Made by a program: the position numbers and the translations under genes. A stretch of DNA of 64,000 nt from Halolamina salifodinae. GTDB lineage: Archaea; Halobacteriota; Halobacteria; Halobacteriales; Haloferacaceae. The stretch is taken from positions 558,001 through 622,000 of the forward strand of contig NZ_JAGGLC010000001.1 of assembly GCF_017874235.1 (NCBI RefSeq), written 5' to 3'. Below are positions 1 to 8,097 of the stretch, in pieces. The notes beneath the pieces were generated by a model that did no database searches, had not been told where the DNA came from, and saw nothing but the letters and a program-made list of their open reading frames with translations. The stretch's first letter is position 1. The number at the start of each line of letters is the position of its first letter.

Positions 1-851
1 TCGACCGCCTGCGCGAAGACTACGAAGTCGTCGTCGTCGACCGGGACCACCCCGGGTTCGGTGCCGAACCGGTCGAGAACGTCGACTTCCGGGCCGCCGA
101 CCTCACCGACCGCGGCGCCGTCCGCGAACTGGTCGCGAGCATCGACCCCGACGCCGTCGTCCACTGGGGCGCCATCCCAGCGCTCGGCCGGCACCCCGAG
201 GGCGACGTGTTCGAGAACAACGCTATCGCGGCGTACAACGTTCTCACCGCGGCCGGTGAGGCGGGTGCTCGGATCGTGCAGGCCTCCAGCGACGGCGCCT
301 ACGGGTTCTTCTTCGCCGAGGAGACGCCGCTGCCTGAGGAACTCCCGATCACCGAGAACCACCCGCGCCGGCCGGAGGATGGCTACGGCCTCTCGAAAGT
401 CGCTGCCGAGGAGGTCGCGGCAGGTGTCGCACGCCGCCACGGCGTGCAGGTGGCGTCGATTCGGCCCTCGTGGATTCAGGAACCGGGCGAGTACCCCTGC
501 CGGGATCCGGGCTACACCGGCGATCTCGGCGCCGGCGCAGGGAACTTCTGGTCCTACATCGACGCCCGGGACGTGGCGGAGATGGTCCACACGGCGCTCA
601 CGACGGAGTTCGCGCCCGAGGGCGGCCACGAGGCGTTCAACTGCGTCGCCGCGGACAACGCGCTCGGTGACCCGCTGGAGACGCTGATCGAACGGCACTA
701 CGGCGCGCTGCCCTCCGGCCCGGGCGTCGAGGGCGACGGGACGGCGTACAGCCTGAAGAAGGCGGGCGAACTGCTGGGCTGGGTGCCCGAGCACTCGTGG
801 ACGGAGGCGGCGGATGAGGACGTGCCGCGGCCGGAACTGGTCCGGGACTGA
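1..851 (+). CDS. NAD-dependent epimerase/dehydratase (5' end outside window)
   Basis: The frame is open from base 3 to the TGA at 849-851, so the N-terminus lies upstream of the window and the GxxGxxG dinucleotide motif cannot be seen. The visible part has extended-SDR features: a VVHWGAIP strand, a serine-containing QASSDGAYGFF segment and the catalytic YGLSK (YxxxK) motif. Family members reduce, epimerise or dehydrate nucleotide sugars in the cytoplasm using bound NAD(P). The substrate cannot be told from the sequence. It is followed by a separately promoted small gene, so no operon partner is visible downstream. Confidence 0.85.
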   Translation, partial: DRLREDYEVVVVDRDHPGFGAEPVENVDFRAADLTDRGAVRELVASIDPDAVVHWGAIPALGRHPEGDVFENNAIAAYNVLTAAGEAGARIVQASSDGAYGFFFAEETPLPEELPITENHPRRPEDGYGLSKVAAEEVAAGVARRHGVQVASIRPSWIQEPGEYPCRDPGYTGDLGAGAGNFWSYIDARDVAEMVHTALTTEFAPEGGHEAFNCVAADNALGDPLETLIERHYGALPSGPGVEGDGTAYSLKKAGELLGWVPEHSWTEAADEDVPRPELVRD

Positions 852-975
852 GCCGTCGGCGGTTGCAGATCTGTTCGAAGCGATTCGTTCGGTGCCTCTC
901 CGTGAAACACTCGATCACCGAGTTGCTTTCTTCCGGTCACAAGTATTAACTAATAGCGGTGGAGAGGTCACAGTC

Positions 976-1188
976 GTGCAGTCCCCCGACACTGGCTACT
1001 CTGTCCTCATCCTCGTGCTTGGGTTGCTGTACGCTGTCTACCCGGGGGAAGCGGCGTGGCTGCGCTACGTGCTGAAGAAGGGGACGACCAGAAACGTGAC
1101 CCCGCCTGCGGATACGGTGAATCTGTTTCGATTGCTCGGCATTCTGCTAACGATTGTTGCCCTCGTTTTCCTCTCGCCGGGCTTCTAA
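976..1188 (+). CDS. Small two-helix membrane protein
   Basis: A 70-residue protein that I start at the GTG at 976, because an AT-rich TATA-like stretch (aagtattaact, 942-952) lies the usual 25-30 bases upstream of a leaderless haloarchaeal start. The frame is open further upstream, but that would run through the promoter. Two hydrophobic segments (about residues 8-22 and 50-67) flank a short basic loop with R and KK, so it is probably an integral membrane hairpin. Its layout recalls small DUF6199-type proteins, but that is only an impression. Function unknown. Confidence 0.6.
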   Translation: MQSPDTGYSVLILVLGLLYAVYPGEAAWLRYVLKKGTTRNVTPPADTVNLFRLLGILLTIVALVFLSPGF

Positions 1189-1249
1189 CAGCGTCGAGGT
1201 TCTGCGCCGCGAGCCGAACCCCTATCACCCCGCCGGCACAGGCCCACCC

Positions 1250-1960
1250 ATGCGACTCGCACGGATCGGGACCGGCGACGGCGTCGTCGCCGGCGAGTAC
1301 GACGAGGGCGTGGTCGAGAGCGACGGCGAGCGCTACGTGGTCGGCGAGGACGGCCCGCTCGCGCCGCCGTGTGACCCCTCCGCCCTCTACTGTATCGGCC
1401 GGAACTACGCCGAGACGCTGGCCCAGAAGGGGTACGAGCGCCCCGAGCAGCCCACGTTCTTCATCAAGCCGCCGGCGTCGGTGATCCCCCACGGGGCGCC
1501 GATTCCCTACCCGACGTTCTCGGCGGAAGTGACCTACGCGGGCGAACTGGTGGCCGTCATCGATGAGCGTTGCCACGACGTGAGTCCGGAGGAGGCCGAG
1601 GATGTGGTTCGGGGGTTCACCATCATGAACGACGTCGACGCGCTGGATCAGCCGGGGCTCACGTCGCGGAAGGCGTTCGACGGCTCCGGACCGCTGGGGC
1701 CGTGGCTCGAGACCGATGTGGACCCGCGGAATCTGGATATGTACACCGAGATCAACGGCGAGCGCCGGCAGGAGGCGAACACGGAACTGATGCTCTGGGG
1801 GCCGTACGAGCTGATTTCGTTCCTCTCGGAGCGGTTCACGTTCCGTCCGGGCGACGCGATTACGTTCGGGAGCCCCGGGAACCCGGGGACGATTGACCCG
1901 GGCGACGAGGTGGAGATCTGGTACGAGGGCGTCGGGACGTTGCGGAATACGGTCGAATAG
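1250..1960 (+). CDS. Fumarylacetoacetate hydrolase (FAH) family protein
   Basis: A 236-residue FAH-fold protein. Landmarks are CIGRNYAE near residue 45, FFIKPP, FTIMNDVDALD, GPLGPW and the C-terminal FGSPGNPG turn. The family hydrolyses or decarboxylates C-C bonds of 2-keto acids using a divalent metal held by an ExE pair and an Asp. Here the usual YExEL strand reads YAGEL, so the first Glu of the pair is Ala, and the SARD-like motif reads DALD. The ATG at 1250 gives a start typical of haloarchaeal relatives; the frame extends upstream to 1154 without a better signal. A second, canonical paralogue lies at 8098-8976. Substrate unknown. Confidence 0.85.
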   Translation: MRLARIGTGDGVVAGEYDEGVVESDGERYVVGEDGPLAPPCDPSALYCIGRNYAETLAQKGYERPEQPTFFIKPPASVIPHGAPIPYPTFSAEVTYAGELVAVIDERCHDVSPEEAEDVVRGFTIMNDVDALDQPGLTSRKAFDGSGPLGPWLETDVDPRNLDMYTEINGERRQEANTELMLWGPYELISFLSERFTFRPGDAITFGSPGNPGTIDPGDEVEIWYEGVGTLRNTVE

Positions 1961-1994
1961 TTGTTTTCGGGGTATTTTGTGGCAGGATCAGCAG

Positions 1995-2257
1995 CCGCAA
2001 CAGCATCTCGTTCGTTGGCAAATTGTGACCGCAGGGCGCCGGGGATGTACCCCGGCGCAGCGCCGAGTCCCCACCCCTCCCCCGCGCTCGCCGACCGCGG
2101 GCGAGCGCGAGGCGTCCACCGCTCCGCGGCCGGCGGTGGCGCGCGACGGGAGCGCCTCTGTGCGCGAACGAGCGCGCGAGGGATGAGCGACCGTATGGGA
2201 GCGAGTCGGCTGGGGAGGCTGTGGCCGCAGTGCGGCACGGTGCAGTCACAAGTTGCC
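1995..2257. repeat. MITE-like intergenic element, copy 1
   Basis: This explains most of the gene-free stretch 1961-2384. The sequence is strongly similar to 61936-62208: shared blocks include ccgcaacagca, ttgtgaccgca, ccccacccctcccc, cgaggcgtccaccgct, gtggcgcgcgacg and gtgcgcgaacgagcgcg. Within it, about 25 bases at 2017-2041 (beginning GGCAAATTGTGACC) recur inverted at 2233-2257 (ending GTCACAAGTTGCC), with about 20 of 25 matching, so the unit looks like a roughly 241-bp element with terminal inverted repeats. It has no convincing reading frame and no transposase. Family identity is unknown to me. Confidence 0.7.
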
Positions 2258-2384
2258 CTGGGAACTCCGCGGTCGTGTTCGCAGTCGCGGTGAAGCGGAC
2301 TCCGCCTCTCCAACAACAGTTCGCTCCGCAAACTCACACCACATAGCGCGGTCCTTATCAGTCCGAACCGCCGATTCAGCAGTA

Positions 2385-3506
2385 ATGAGTAAGTCAGGCG
2401 AGTTCTGCCCTCGCTGTGGCGACGACGTGCCCAAGCGCCCCGAGCCGTTACCCGGGGAGCCGCGGGACCGCGACGCCGCCCTCTGTGACGCCTGCTACTT
2501 CGAGGACTTCGACCTCGTCGACGCCCCCGACCGCATCGAGGTGCTGGTCTGCTCGCGCTGTGGCGCCGTCCACCGCGGCAACCGCTGGCTCGATGTCGGC
2601 GCGAAGGACTACACCGACGTGGCCGTCGACGAAGTCGCCGAAGCCCTCGGGGTCCACCTCAAGGCCGAGCAGGTCCAGTGGGGCGTCGAACCCGAACAGG
2701 TCGACCAGAACACGATCCGAATGCACTGCACCTTCTCGGGGCTGGTCCGCGGTACGCCCGTTGAGGAGCAGGTCGTCGTTCCCGTCAAGGTCTCGCGGGC
2801 GACCTGTAAGCGCTGTGGCCGCATCTCCGGCGGCGCCTACGCCGGCGAGGTGCAGGTCCGCGCCGAGGAACGCGTCCCCACCAAGGAGGAACGCGAGCGC
2901 GCCATGGAGATCGCCCACGACATGGTCGAGGAGCGCGAAGCCGACGGCGACCGCGAGGCGTACGTCACCGAGGCCAAGAAAGTCGACGACGGCGCCGACA
3001 TCAAGATCTCGACCAACAAACTCGGTCGGATGCTCTCGAAGCGCCTCGTCGAGGAGTTCGGCGGCTCCTTCGAGGAGTACGCCACCCTCGTCACCGAGGA
3101 CTCCGACGGCAACGAGGTCTACCGCGTGACGTTCGCGGTCCACCTGCCGCGCTACCGGCCGGGCGAGATCATCGACCCCGAGGACGGCGACGGCCCGGTG
3201 CTGGTCACCTCCGTCCGAGGCAACCTCAAGGGCGTCAGGCTCACCTCCGGCGGACGCTACGAGGCCCGGTTCGACGAGGGTGACGCGCCCGACGCGCTCC
3301 GCCTCGGCGGGCGCGAGGACGCCGTCGAGACCACTGTCGTCGCCGTCGAGGACGAGCACGCGGTACAGGTGCTCGACCCCGAGACGTTCGAGTCGGTGAG
3401 CATCGCCCGACCGGACTTCTTCGACCCCGACGCCGATCAGGTGGACGTGCTCAAGGTCCGCTCCGGACTGTACATGGTGCCCGAGGAGGGCGTCACCGGA
3501 GCTTAA
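2385..3506 (+). CDS. nmd3: NMD3-family large-subunit ribosome-binding protein
   Basis: A 373-residue archaeal NMD3 homologue. In eukaryotes NMD3 is the 60S export adaptor; archaeal versions are thought to bind the large subunit. The N-terminus carries four Cys pairs in zinc-ribbon arrangement: CPRCG, CDACY, CSRCG and CKRCG. These are followed by the OB/SH3-like remainder, with VTSVRGNLKGVRL near residue 280. I start at ATG 2385 because the first CPRCG follows directly and a TATA-like ccttatcag lies at 2353-2361; the open frame further up runs through the repeat element. Monocistronic, with a tiny membrane ORF 24 bases downstream. Confidence 0.9.
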   Translation: MSKSGEFCPRCGDDVPKRPEPLPGEPRDRDAALCDACYFEDFDLVDAPDRIEVLVCSRCGAVHRGNRWLDVGAKDYTDVAVDEVAEALGVHLKAEQVQWGVEPEQVDQNTIRMHCTFSGLVRGTPVEEQVVVPVKVSRATCKRCGRISGGAYAGEVQVRAEERVPTKEERERAMEIAHDMVEEREADGDREAYVTEAKKVDDGADIKISTNKLGRMLSKRLVEEFGGSFEEYATLVTEDSDGNEVYRVTFAVHLPRYRPGEIIDPEDGDGPVLVTSVRGNLKGVRLTSGGRYEARFDEGDAPDALRLGGREDAVETTVVAVEDEHAVQVLDPETFESVSIARPDFFDPDADQVDVLKVRSGLYMVPEEGVTGA

Positions 3507-3530
3507 GCCGCCGGCTTTCCTCTTCGAACT

Positions 3531-3611
3531 ATGGACTGGAAACAGCTACTCGCCGTCACGATGGTCGTGCTGATGCTCGGCTCCTCCATCGCCTACGCGC
3601 TGGCGCTCTAG
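3531..3611 (+). CDS. 26-residue membrane microprotein
   Basis: The ATG at 3531 opens a 26-codon frame starting MDWKQLL, followed by one continuous hydrophobic helix, ending at TAG 3609-3611. It begins 24 bases after the nmd3 stop, so it may be cotranscribed, and it overlaps the convergent neighbour's stop by 4 bases. The positive-inside start followed by a single transmembrane helix is coherent, and I recall similar tiny ORFs beside haloarchaeal nmd3, but there is no function to assign. It is too short for length-based gene finders. Confidence 0.5.
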   Translation: MDWKQLLAVTMVVLMLGSSIAYALAL

Positions 3612-4426
3612 GGCCGATACTCCACGTTCAGCGCGTCGTACACCCAGCTCAGCAGCGGACGGCTCGTTCCGTCCGGGCGCTCGACGCTCACGTCGTTCCA
3701 CCGGTCGTAGCGGTAGCGCTGCCAGTCGGTCTCGTTGTCGTTGCTGGAGTGAACCGTGATCGACTGCAGCCAGCCCGATTCGGCGTCGACGGCAACGGTG
3801 ACGTTGCCGTCGAACTGCTCGGGCGGCGCCGACGCGTTCCGTGAGGTCCCAAGCAGCCAACTCGCGACCGAGTCGTTCTCGGTCCGGAGTCGGATCGTGC
3901 CGTTCGCTTCCGAGACGGTCGTCTCGACCGCCGGGCTGGCGAGCGTCGCCGCCAGATCACTGCGGTCGAGGCGGTCGGCGCTCCCCCAGAGGTTCAGCGA
4001 CCGGGATTGGGTGCGGTCGGGGTCGTCCGGGAAATCGTGGAACGCGACGCTGGCCTCGTCGGCGTACACGTCCGGCCCGGAGCCGGAGTAGCCCCCGCCG
4101 TTGGCGATGGTGTACTCGCGCTCGCTTCGCTCGACGGTGTACCGGAGGAACACACAGCCGCCGTCCCGCCGCGTCACGTTCTCGCGGTCGCAGGGCGCGA
4201 TCCGGTCCATCCGGTAGTCGTTCGTCCCGGTCGCGTTCAGCGCGTCCAGCGCGACCTGTTCGGGCGGCCCGTCGGTGTCGACGGGGTCTGGATCGGGTGG
4301 CTCGTAGAACGGGTCGGCGATGCCGATTGAGCCCATGAGCAGCGCGGTGAGGACGGCGGCGATGGCCATCCGGCGGATGATGTCCTCACCGAACCGGGCC
4401 CGGAGGGCGTCGGCGAGTCGGCTCAT
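3608..4426 (-). CDS. Membrane-anchored extracytoplasmic protein of unknown function
   Basis: 272 residues from the ATG at 4426. About 20 residues of basic cytoplasmic leader (RLADALRARFGEDIIRR) precede one hydrophobic segment (about residues 20-36), and the rest is polar and acidic. The exported part contains several Asn-X-Ser/Thr sequons (NAT, NVT, NGT, NDS, NAS, NET), consistent with surface N-glycosylation. Tyr/Trp-rich strands suggest a beta fold, and two Cys residues about 10 residues apart could form a disulfide. It starts 34 bases after the upstream helicase stop, so it probably shares that transcript. No family recognised. Confidence 0.7.
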   Translation of the reverse strand: MSRLADALRARFGEDIIRRMAIAAVLTALLMGSIGIADPFYEPPDPDPVDTDGPPEQVALDALNATGTNDYRMDRIAPCDRENVTRRDGGCVFLRYTVERSEREYTIANGGGYSGSGPDVYADEASVAFHDFPDDPDRTQSRSLNLWGSADRLDRSDLAATLASPAVETTVSEANGTIRLRTENDSVASWLLGTSRNASAPPEQFDGNVTVAVDAESGWLQSITVHSSNDNETDWQRYRYDRWNDVSVERPDGTSRPLLSWVYDALNVEYRP

Positions 4427-4460
4427 CCGTCGCCCTCCACATCCCGAGTGGGCCGACTGC

Positions 4461-6422
4461 TCATCCGTCGCCCCACACGTCCGACAGCGGATGGTTATCT
4501 CGCTTCTCCGCGTCGGCCTCGGTGCGGTTCGTCGTCGACGCCGCTGACGATGACGACGACGCACTCGACGTACTGGATGACCCGCCGGACGACCGACTCG
4601 ACGACCCACCCGACGAACTGCTGTCCGAACTCCGCCGACTGGTCCGACTCGTGCGCCCACCCGAGCGCGCGCTCGGGCTGGCGTCGACGCCCGACAGCGC
4701 CGCTTCCGGATCGGCTGTAGGAAGAGTCGGCTTCGAGAGCCGGTCGACCTGCTCTTGGAACCAATCCGGGATGTCCGTGCTCGCGCGGTCGAACAGTTCC
4801 AGCAGCGAATCGTCGGCGAGGTAGGTCGCGCCGTAGTCGTCCGGCGAGCGAACGACGCGGCCGCAGCCCTGAATCACGGTCTGCAGGGCGGCGCGGTAGT
4901 ACCACGCCCACTGGCCCTGTTCGAGGCGCTGCTCCACCCGGGAGTCCTTCGTGTTGAGGTACGGCGCCTTACAGAGCACCTGCCAGCGACAGAGGTCGCC
5001 TTCGAGGTTCAGGGCTTCCTCCATCTTCACTGAGAGGAACAGCTCCGGGTCGTCGCTGGCTTTCCACGTCTCCAGTTCGGCGTCGCGGTTCTCCCGGTCG
5101 TGGACCCGGATGCGGCCGGCGACGCCGAGTTCGGCGAGGCGCTCGGCCAGTTGCTCCTGAATCGCGTAGGAGTGACAGTGGATCAGCCCCTTCTCGTCGG
5201 CGTGTTTCGCCATCAGGCGGACGATCAGGTCCGCGATTTTCGGCAGGGTCTCGTCGCGGTGCTCGTAGGTCATCTTCCCCTGCGTGGTGTCGTACAGTGG
5301 GCGGTTCTCGACGGGGAACGTGTGGCCGACCTCGACCAGTGCGACGTTGTCGGGGTCGAGGCCGACGCCGCGGCAGAACGCCTCCTTGTTGAGGATGGTC
5401 GCCGACAGCAGCGCGAACTTCGAGCCACGGTCCCAGACGGTGTGCTTGAGGTACTTCGCGGGATCGAGGGGCTTGATCGTGATCGACCCGCCGGCGCCGT
5501 CTGGCTGGTCGACGACCCACGTCGTCGGCGACTGCGGGTCGCGGTAGTCCTCGGCGAAGTAGCTGAGTTCGCTGATTAGCTCCTGCAGGCGGTCCCGGCG
5601 GGCCGCTTCGTCGGGCGTGAGTTCGGGCTTGGCCAGCAGGCGGTCCTTCTCGGCCTCGCAGCGTTCGAGTAGCTGTTCCGAAAAGCGCACGGCGCCCTCG
5701 ACTTCGTCGCCGGTGGCGGCGGTCACGTCCGGGACGTCGATGTCGTCCCAGACCGGGACGCGGCGCGGGTCGAGTTCGACGGCGGCGTACATCTCGGCCC
5801 ACTCCGCGAGGCCGTGGGCCTCGTCGACGACGCAGACATCGCGCATCCGGAACACGTCGCTGCCGGCGGTCTGCATGAAGTACGCGAGCGTCATCGCTGC
5901 GATGGACTGATTGCTGGCGATGGATCGGTCCGAGAAGTACGGGCAGCGGTGGCGGACGGTGCAGTCGAAGCCCTTCTTGCGGACACAGGGCGCTTGGTCG
6001 ACGGGCGTGTCATGCTCGCCGGGGAGGATGCAGTCGTAGTTGTTCTTGCCACGGATGATCCGGAACTCCTCGAGCAGGTCGTCGGCCTCGACGTCGTCGA
6101 GTTGGCTGACCTGCGGCGTGGTGTAGTAGGCGCCGGTGGGCTGGGCGGGGTCGGCCTCCCCGACGGTCCGGGCCGCGCCCATGATCGAGCGCGCGAGGAG
6201 GGACTTGCCGCTGCCGGTCGGCGCGCGCACGAGCACCACGTCGTTCCCGGCGGCGAAGGCGTCGCGGATGTCCGCGAGCGCCTGCTCCTGATTGCCGCGG
6301 AAGGAGGGCGCGGGGAACGAGTCGGGGATTCGGGCGGGCTCCACTCTGTTTGGTGGTACGCTCTCGCGGGGATGAATGTAGCGGACGTGGACCGCGGGCG
6401 GGTCGGCGGGTCTGGTGGTCAC
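4461..6422 (-). CDS. XPD/DinG-like superfamily 2 DNA helicase with Fe-S motif
   Basis: 653 residues. Walker A is APTGSGKS, the DEAH box is VVDEAHGLAEW, and the C-terminal motif VI reads QGCGRVVRSPDD. Between motifs I and II four cysteines (C-x14-C-x7-C-x4-C, beginning NYDCILPG) match the 4Fe-4S arrangement of XPD/Rad3/DinG enzymes, so a 5'-3' DNA repair or R-loop helicase is likely. The last ~90 residues are an unusual Ser-rich tail. The start shown is a GTG at 6422; no ATG occurs before the conserved region, so the true N-terminus could lie a few codons downstream. Followed by a membrane protein in the same direction. Confidence 0.85.
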   Translation of the reverse strand: MTTRPADPPAVHVRYIHPRESVPPNRVEPARIPDSFPAPSFRGNQEQALADIRDAFAAGNDVVLVRAPTGSGKSLLARSIMGAARTVGEADPAQPTGAYYTTPQVSQLDDVEADDLLEEFRIIRGKNNYDCILPGEHDTPVDQAPCVRKKGFDCTVRHRCPYFSDRSIASNQSIAAMTLAYFMQTAGSDVFRMRDVCVVDEAHGLAEWAEMYAAVELDPRRVPVWDDIDVPDVTAATGDEVEGAVRFSEQLLERCEAEKDRLLAKPELTPDEAARRDRLQELISELSYFAEDYRDPQSPTTWVVDQPDGAGGSITIKPLDPAKYLKHTVWDRGSKFALLSATILNKEAFCRGVGLDPDNVALVEVGHTFPVENRPLYDTTQGKMTYEHRDETLPKIADLIVRLMAKHADEKGLIHCHSYAIQEQLAERLAELGVAGRIRVHDRENRDAELETWKASDDPELFLSVKMEEALNLEGDLCRWQVLCKAPYLNTKDSRVEQRLEQGQWAWYYRAALQTVIQGCGRVVRSPDDYGATYLADDSLLELFDRASTDIPDWFQEQVDRLSKPTLPTADPEAALSGVDASPSARSGGRTSRTSRRSSDSSSSGGSSSRSSGGSSSTSSASSSSSAASTTNRTEADAEKRDNHPLSDVWGDG

Positions 6423-6596
6423 GGTTCGACGCGAGACGGCGAGAACCGCCCCATAACGGCATCCCGATCACCCCCCGTCGAATGGGCCCGACAGGCCACC
6501 CTCGCTCCGTACGGCGGTCGAACGGGCCATGTTCCGACTCTGTCGAAAATATCGAAGCCAAAAGAGGCATTAGCTAGTGGTACAACTGAGTAATCT

Positions 6597-8045
6597 ATGG
6601 CGCGAACCCAGCTTCAACGGGCCCGCGACGGCGAACTGACGGCCGCGATAGAGCGGGTGGCCGAGCGCGAGAACCGTGATCCCGCGTTCGTCCGCCAGCA
6701 GGTCGCTGACGGGCAGGCAGTGATCCCGAACAACCACGACCACGAGTCGCTCGATCCGATGATCATCGGGCGTGAGTTCGCCACGAAGGTCAACGCGAAC
6801 ATCGGCAACAGCGAGGAGACGAGCGATCTGGAGGGGGAACTCGAGAAGCTCCACACGGCAGTTCACTACGGGGCGGACACGGTGATGGATCTCTCGACGG
6901 GGGCGAACCTCGACGACATCCGCGAGGCGAACGTGGAGCACTCGCCCGTCCCCGTGGGAACAGTCCCGATCTACGAGGCGGTCAAACACGTCGACGACCC
7001 GGCCGACCTCACGCAGGAGCTGCTGCTCGAGGTGATCGAGAAGCAGGCCACACAGGGCGTCGACTACATGACGATCCACGCCGGCGTGCTGATGGAGCAC
7101 CTCCCCCTGACGGACGGGCGGAAGACCGGCATCGTCTCGCGGGGCGGGTCGATCCTCGCCCAGTGGATCGAGGAGAACGGGATGCAGAACCCGCTGTACG
7201 TGGCCTTCGAGGCGATCTGTGAGATATTCGCCGAGCACGACGTGACGGTCTCGCTCGGCGACGGTCTCCGGCCGGGGTCGCTGGCCGACGCGAGCGACGA
7301 GGCGCAGTTCGCGGAGCTCGAGACGCTGGGCGAACTCACGCGGACCGCGTGGGATCACGGCGTACAGGTGATGGTCGAGGGGCCGGGCCACGTCCCGATG
7401 GATCAGGTAGCCGAGAACGTCCAACGCCAACAGGCGGTCTGTGACGGCGCCCCCTTCTACGTGCTCGGGCCGCTCGTCACCGACATCGCGCCGGGCTACG
7501 ACCACATCACGAGCGCTATCGGCGCGACCGAGGCAGCGCGGGCCGGCGCCGCGATGCTGTGTTACGTCACCCCCAAGGAGCATCTGGGCCTCCCGGAGCA
7601 GGGAGACGTTCGCGACGGACTGGCCGCGTACCGGATCGCCGCCCACGCAGGCGACGTGGCGACCGACCTCCCGGGCGCCCGCGACTGGGACGACGCGCTC
7701 TCGGAGGCGCGCTACGAGTTCGACTGGCGCCGCCAGTTCGACCTCGCGCTGGATCCCGCTCGTGCGCGGTCGTACCACGACCAGACGCTCCCCGGGGACA
7801 ACTACAAGGAGGCACGGTTCTGCTCGATGTGCGGCGTCGAGTTCTGCTCGATGCGGATCGATCAGGACGCCCGCGAGGCCGACGGCGAAATGACCGAAAT
7901 CGACGACGAGACCGATCTCGACGACTCGCCCGCCGCGGAGGCGAACCTCCCGCCGGTCGGGAGCCACGACACGAGCGGCGTCCCCGAGGAGATCGAGATC
8001 GACGGCGTCACGTTCACGCCGGCGGCGTCACACACCGACGACTGA
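6597..8045 (+). CDS. thiC: Phosphomethylpyrimidine synthase ThiC
   Basis: A 482-residue radical-SAM enzyme that converts aminoimidazole ribotide to the HMP-P pyrimidine of thiamine. Diagnostic features are the MDLSTG block near residue 98, [20 protein letters not shown], and the C-terminal CSMCGVEFC (CxxCx4C) cluster motif. The tail after it is acidic and slightly longer than in non-halophiles. The ATG at 6597 is preceded by a 174-base gap. I looked there for a TPP riboswitch core and saw none, so control is more likely by a protein repressor. thiL lies about 40 kb away at 47723. Confidence 0.95.
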   Translation: MARTQLQRARDGELTAAIERVAERENRDPAFVRQQVADGQAVIPNNHDHESLDPMIIGREFATKVNANIGNSEETSDLEGELEKLHTAVHYGADTVMDLSTGANLDDIREANVEHSPVPVGTVPIYEAVKHVDDPADLTQELLLEVIEKQATQGVDYMTIHAGVLMEHLPLTDGRKTGIVSRGGSILAQWIEENGMQNPLYVAFEAICEIFAEHDVTVSLGDGLRPGSLADASDEAQFAELETLGELTRTAWDHGVQVMVEGPGHVPMDQVAENVQRQQAVCDGAPFYVLGPLVTDIAPGYDHITSAIGATEAARAGAAMLCYVTPKEHLGLPEQGDVRDGLAAYRIAAHAGDVATDLPGARDWDDALSEARYEFDWRRQFDLALDPARARSYHDQTLPGDNYKEARFCSMCGVEFCSMRIDQDAREADGEMTEIDDETDLDDSPAAEANLPPVGSHDTSGVPEEIEIDGVTFTPAASHTDD

Positions 8046-8097
8046 GTCGTCGCGTCGTTCTCGGTGCCAAAATCGAGGGACTGCGGCCAATCGATCC

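Noticed and set aside
6423..6596. TPP riboswitch upstream of thiC
   Set aside because: No CUGAGA/ACCUGAU core or suitable pairing was visible in the gap.
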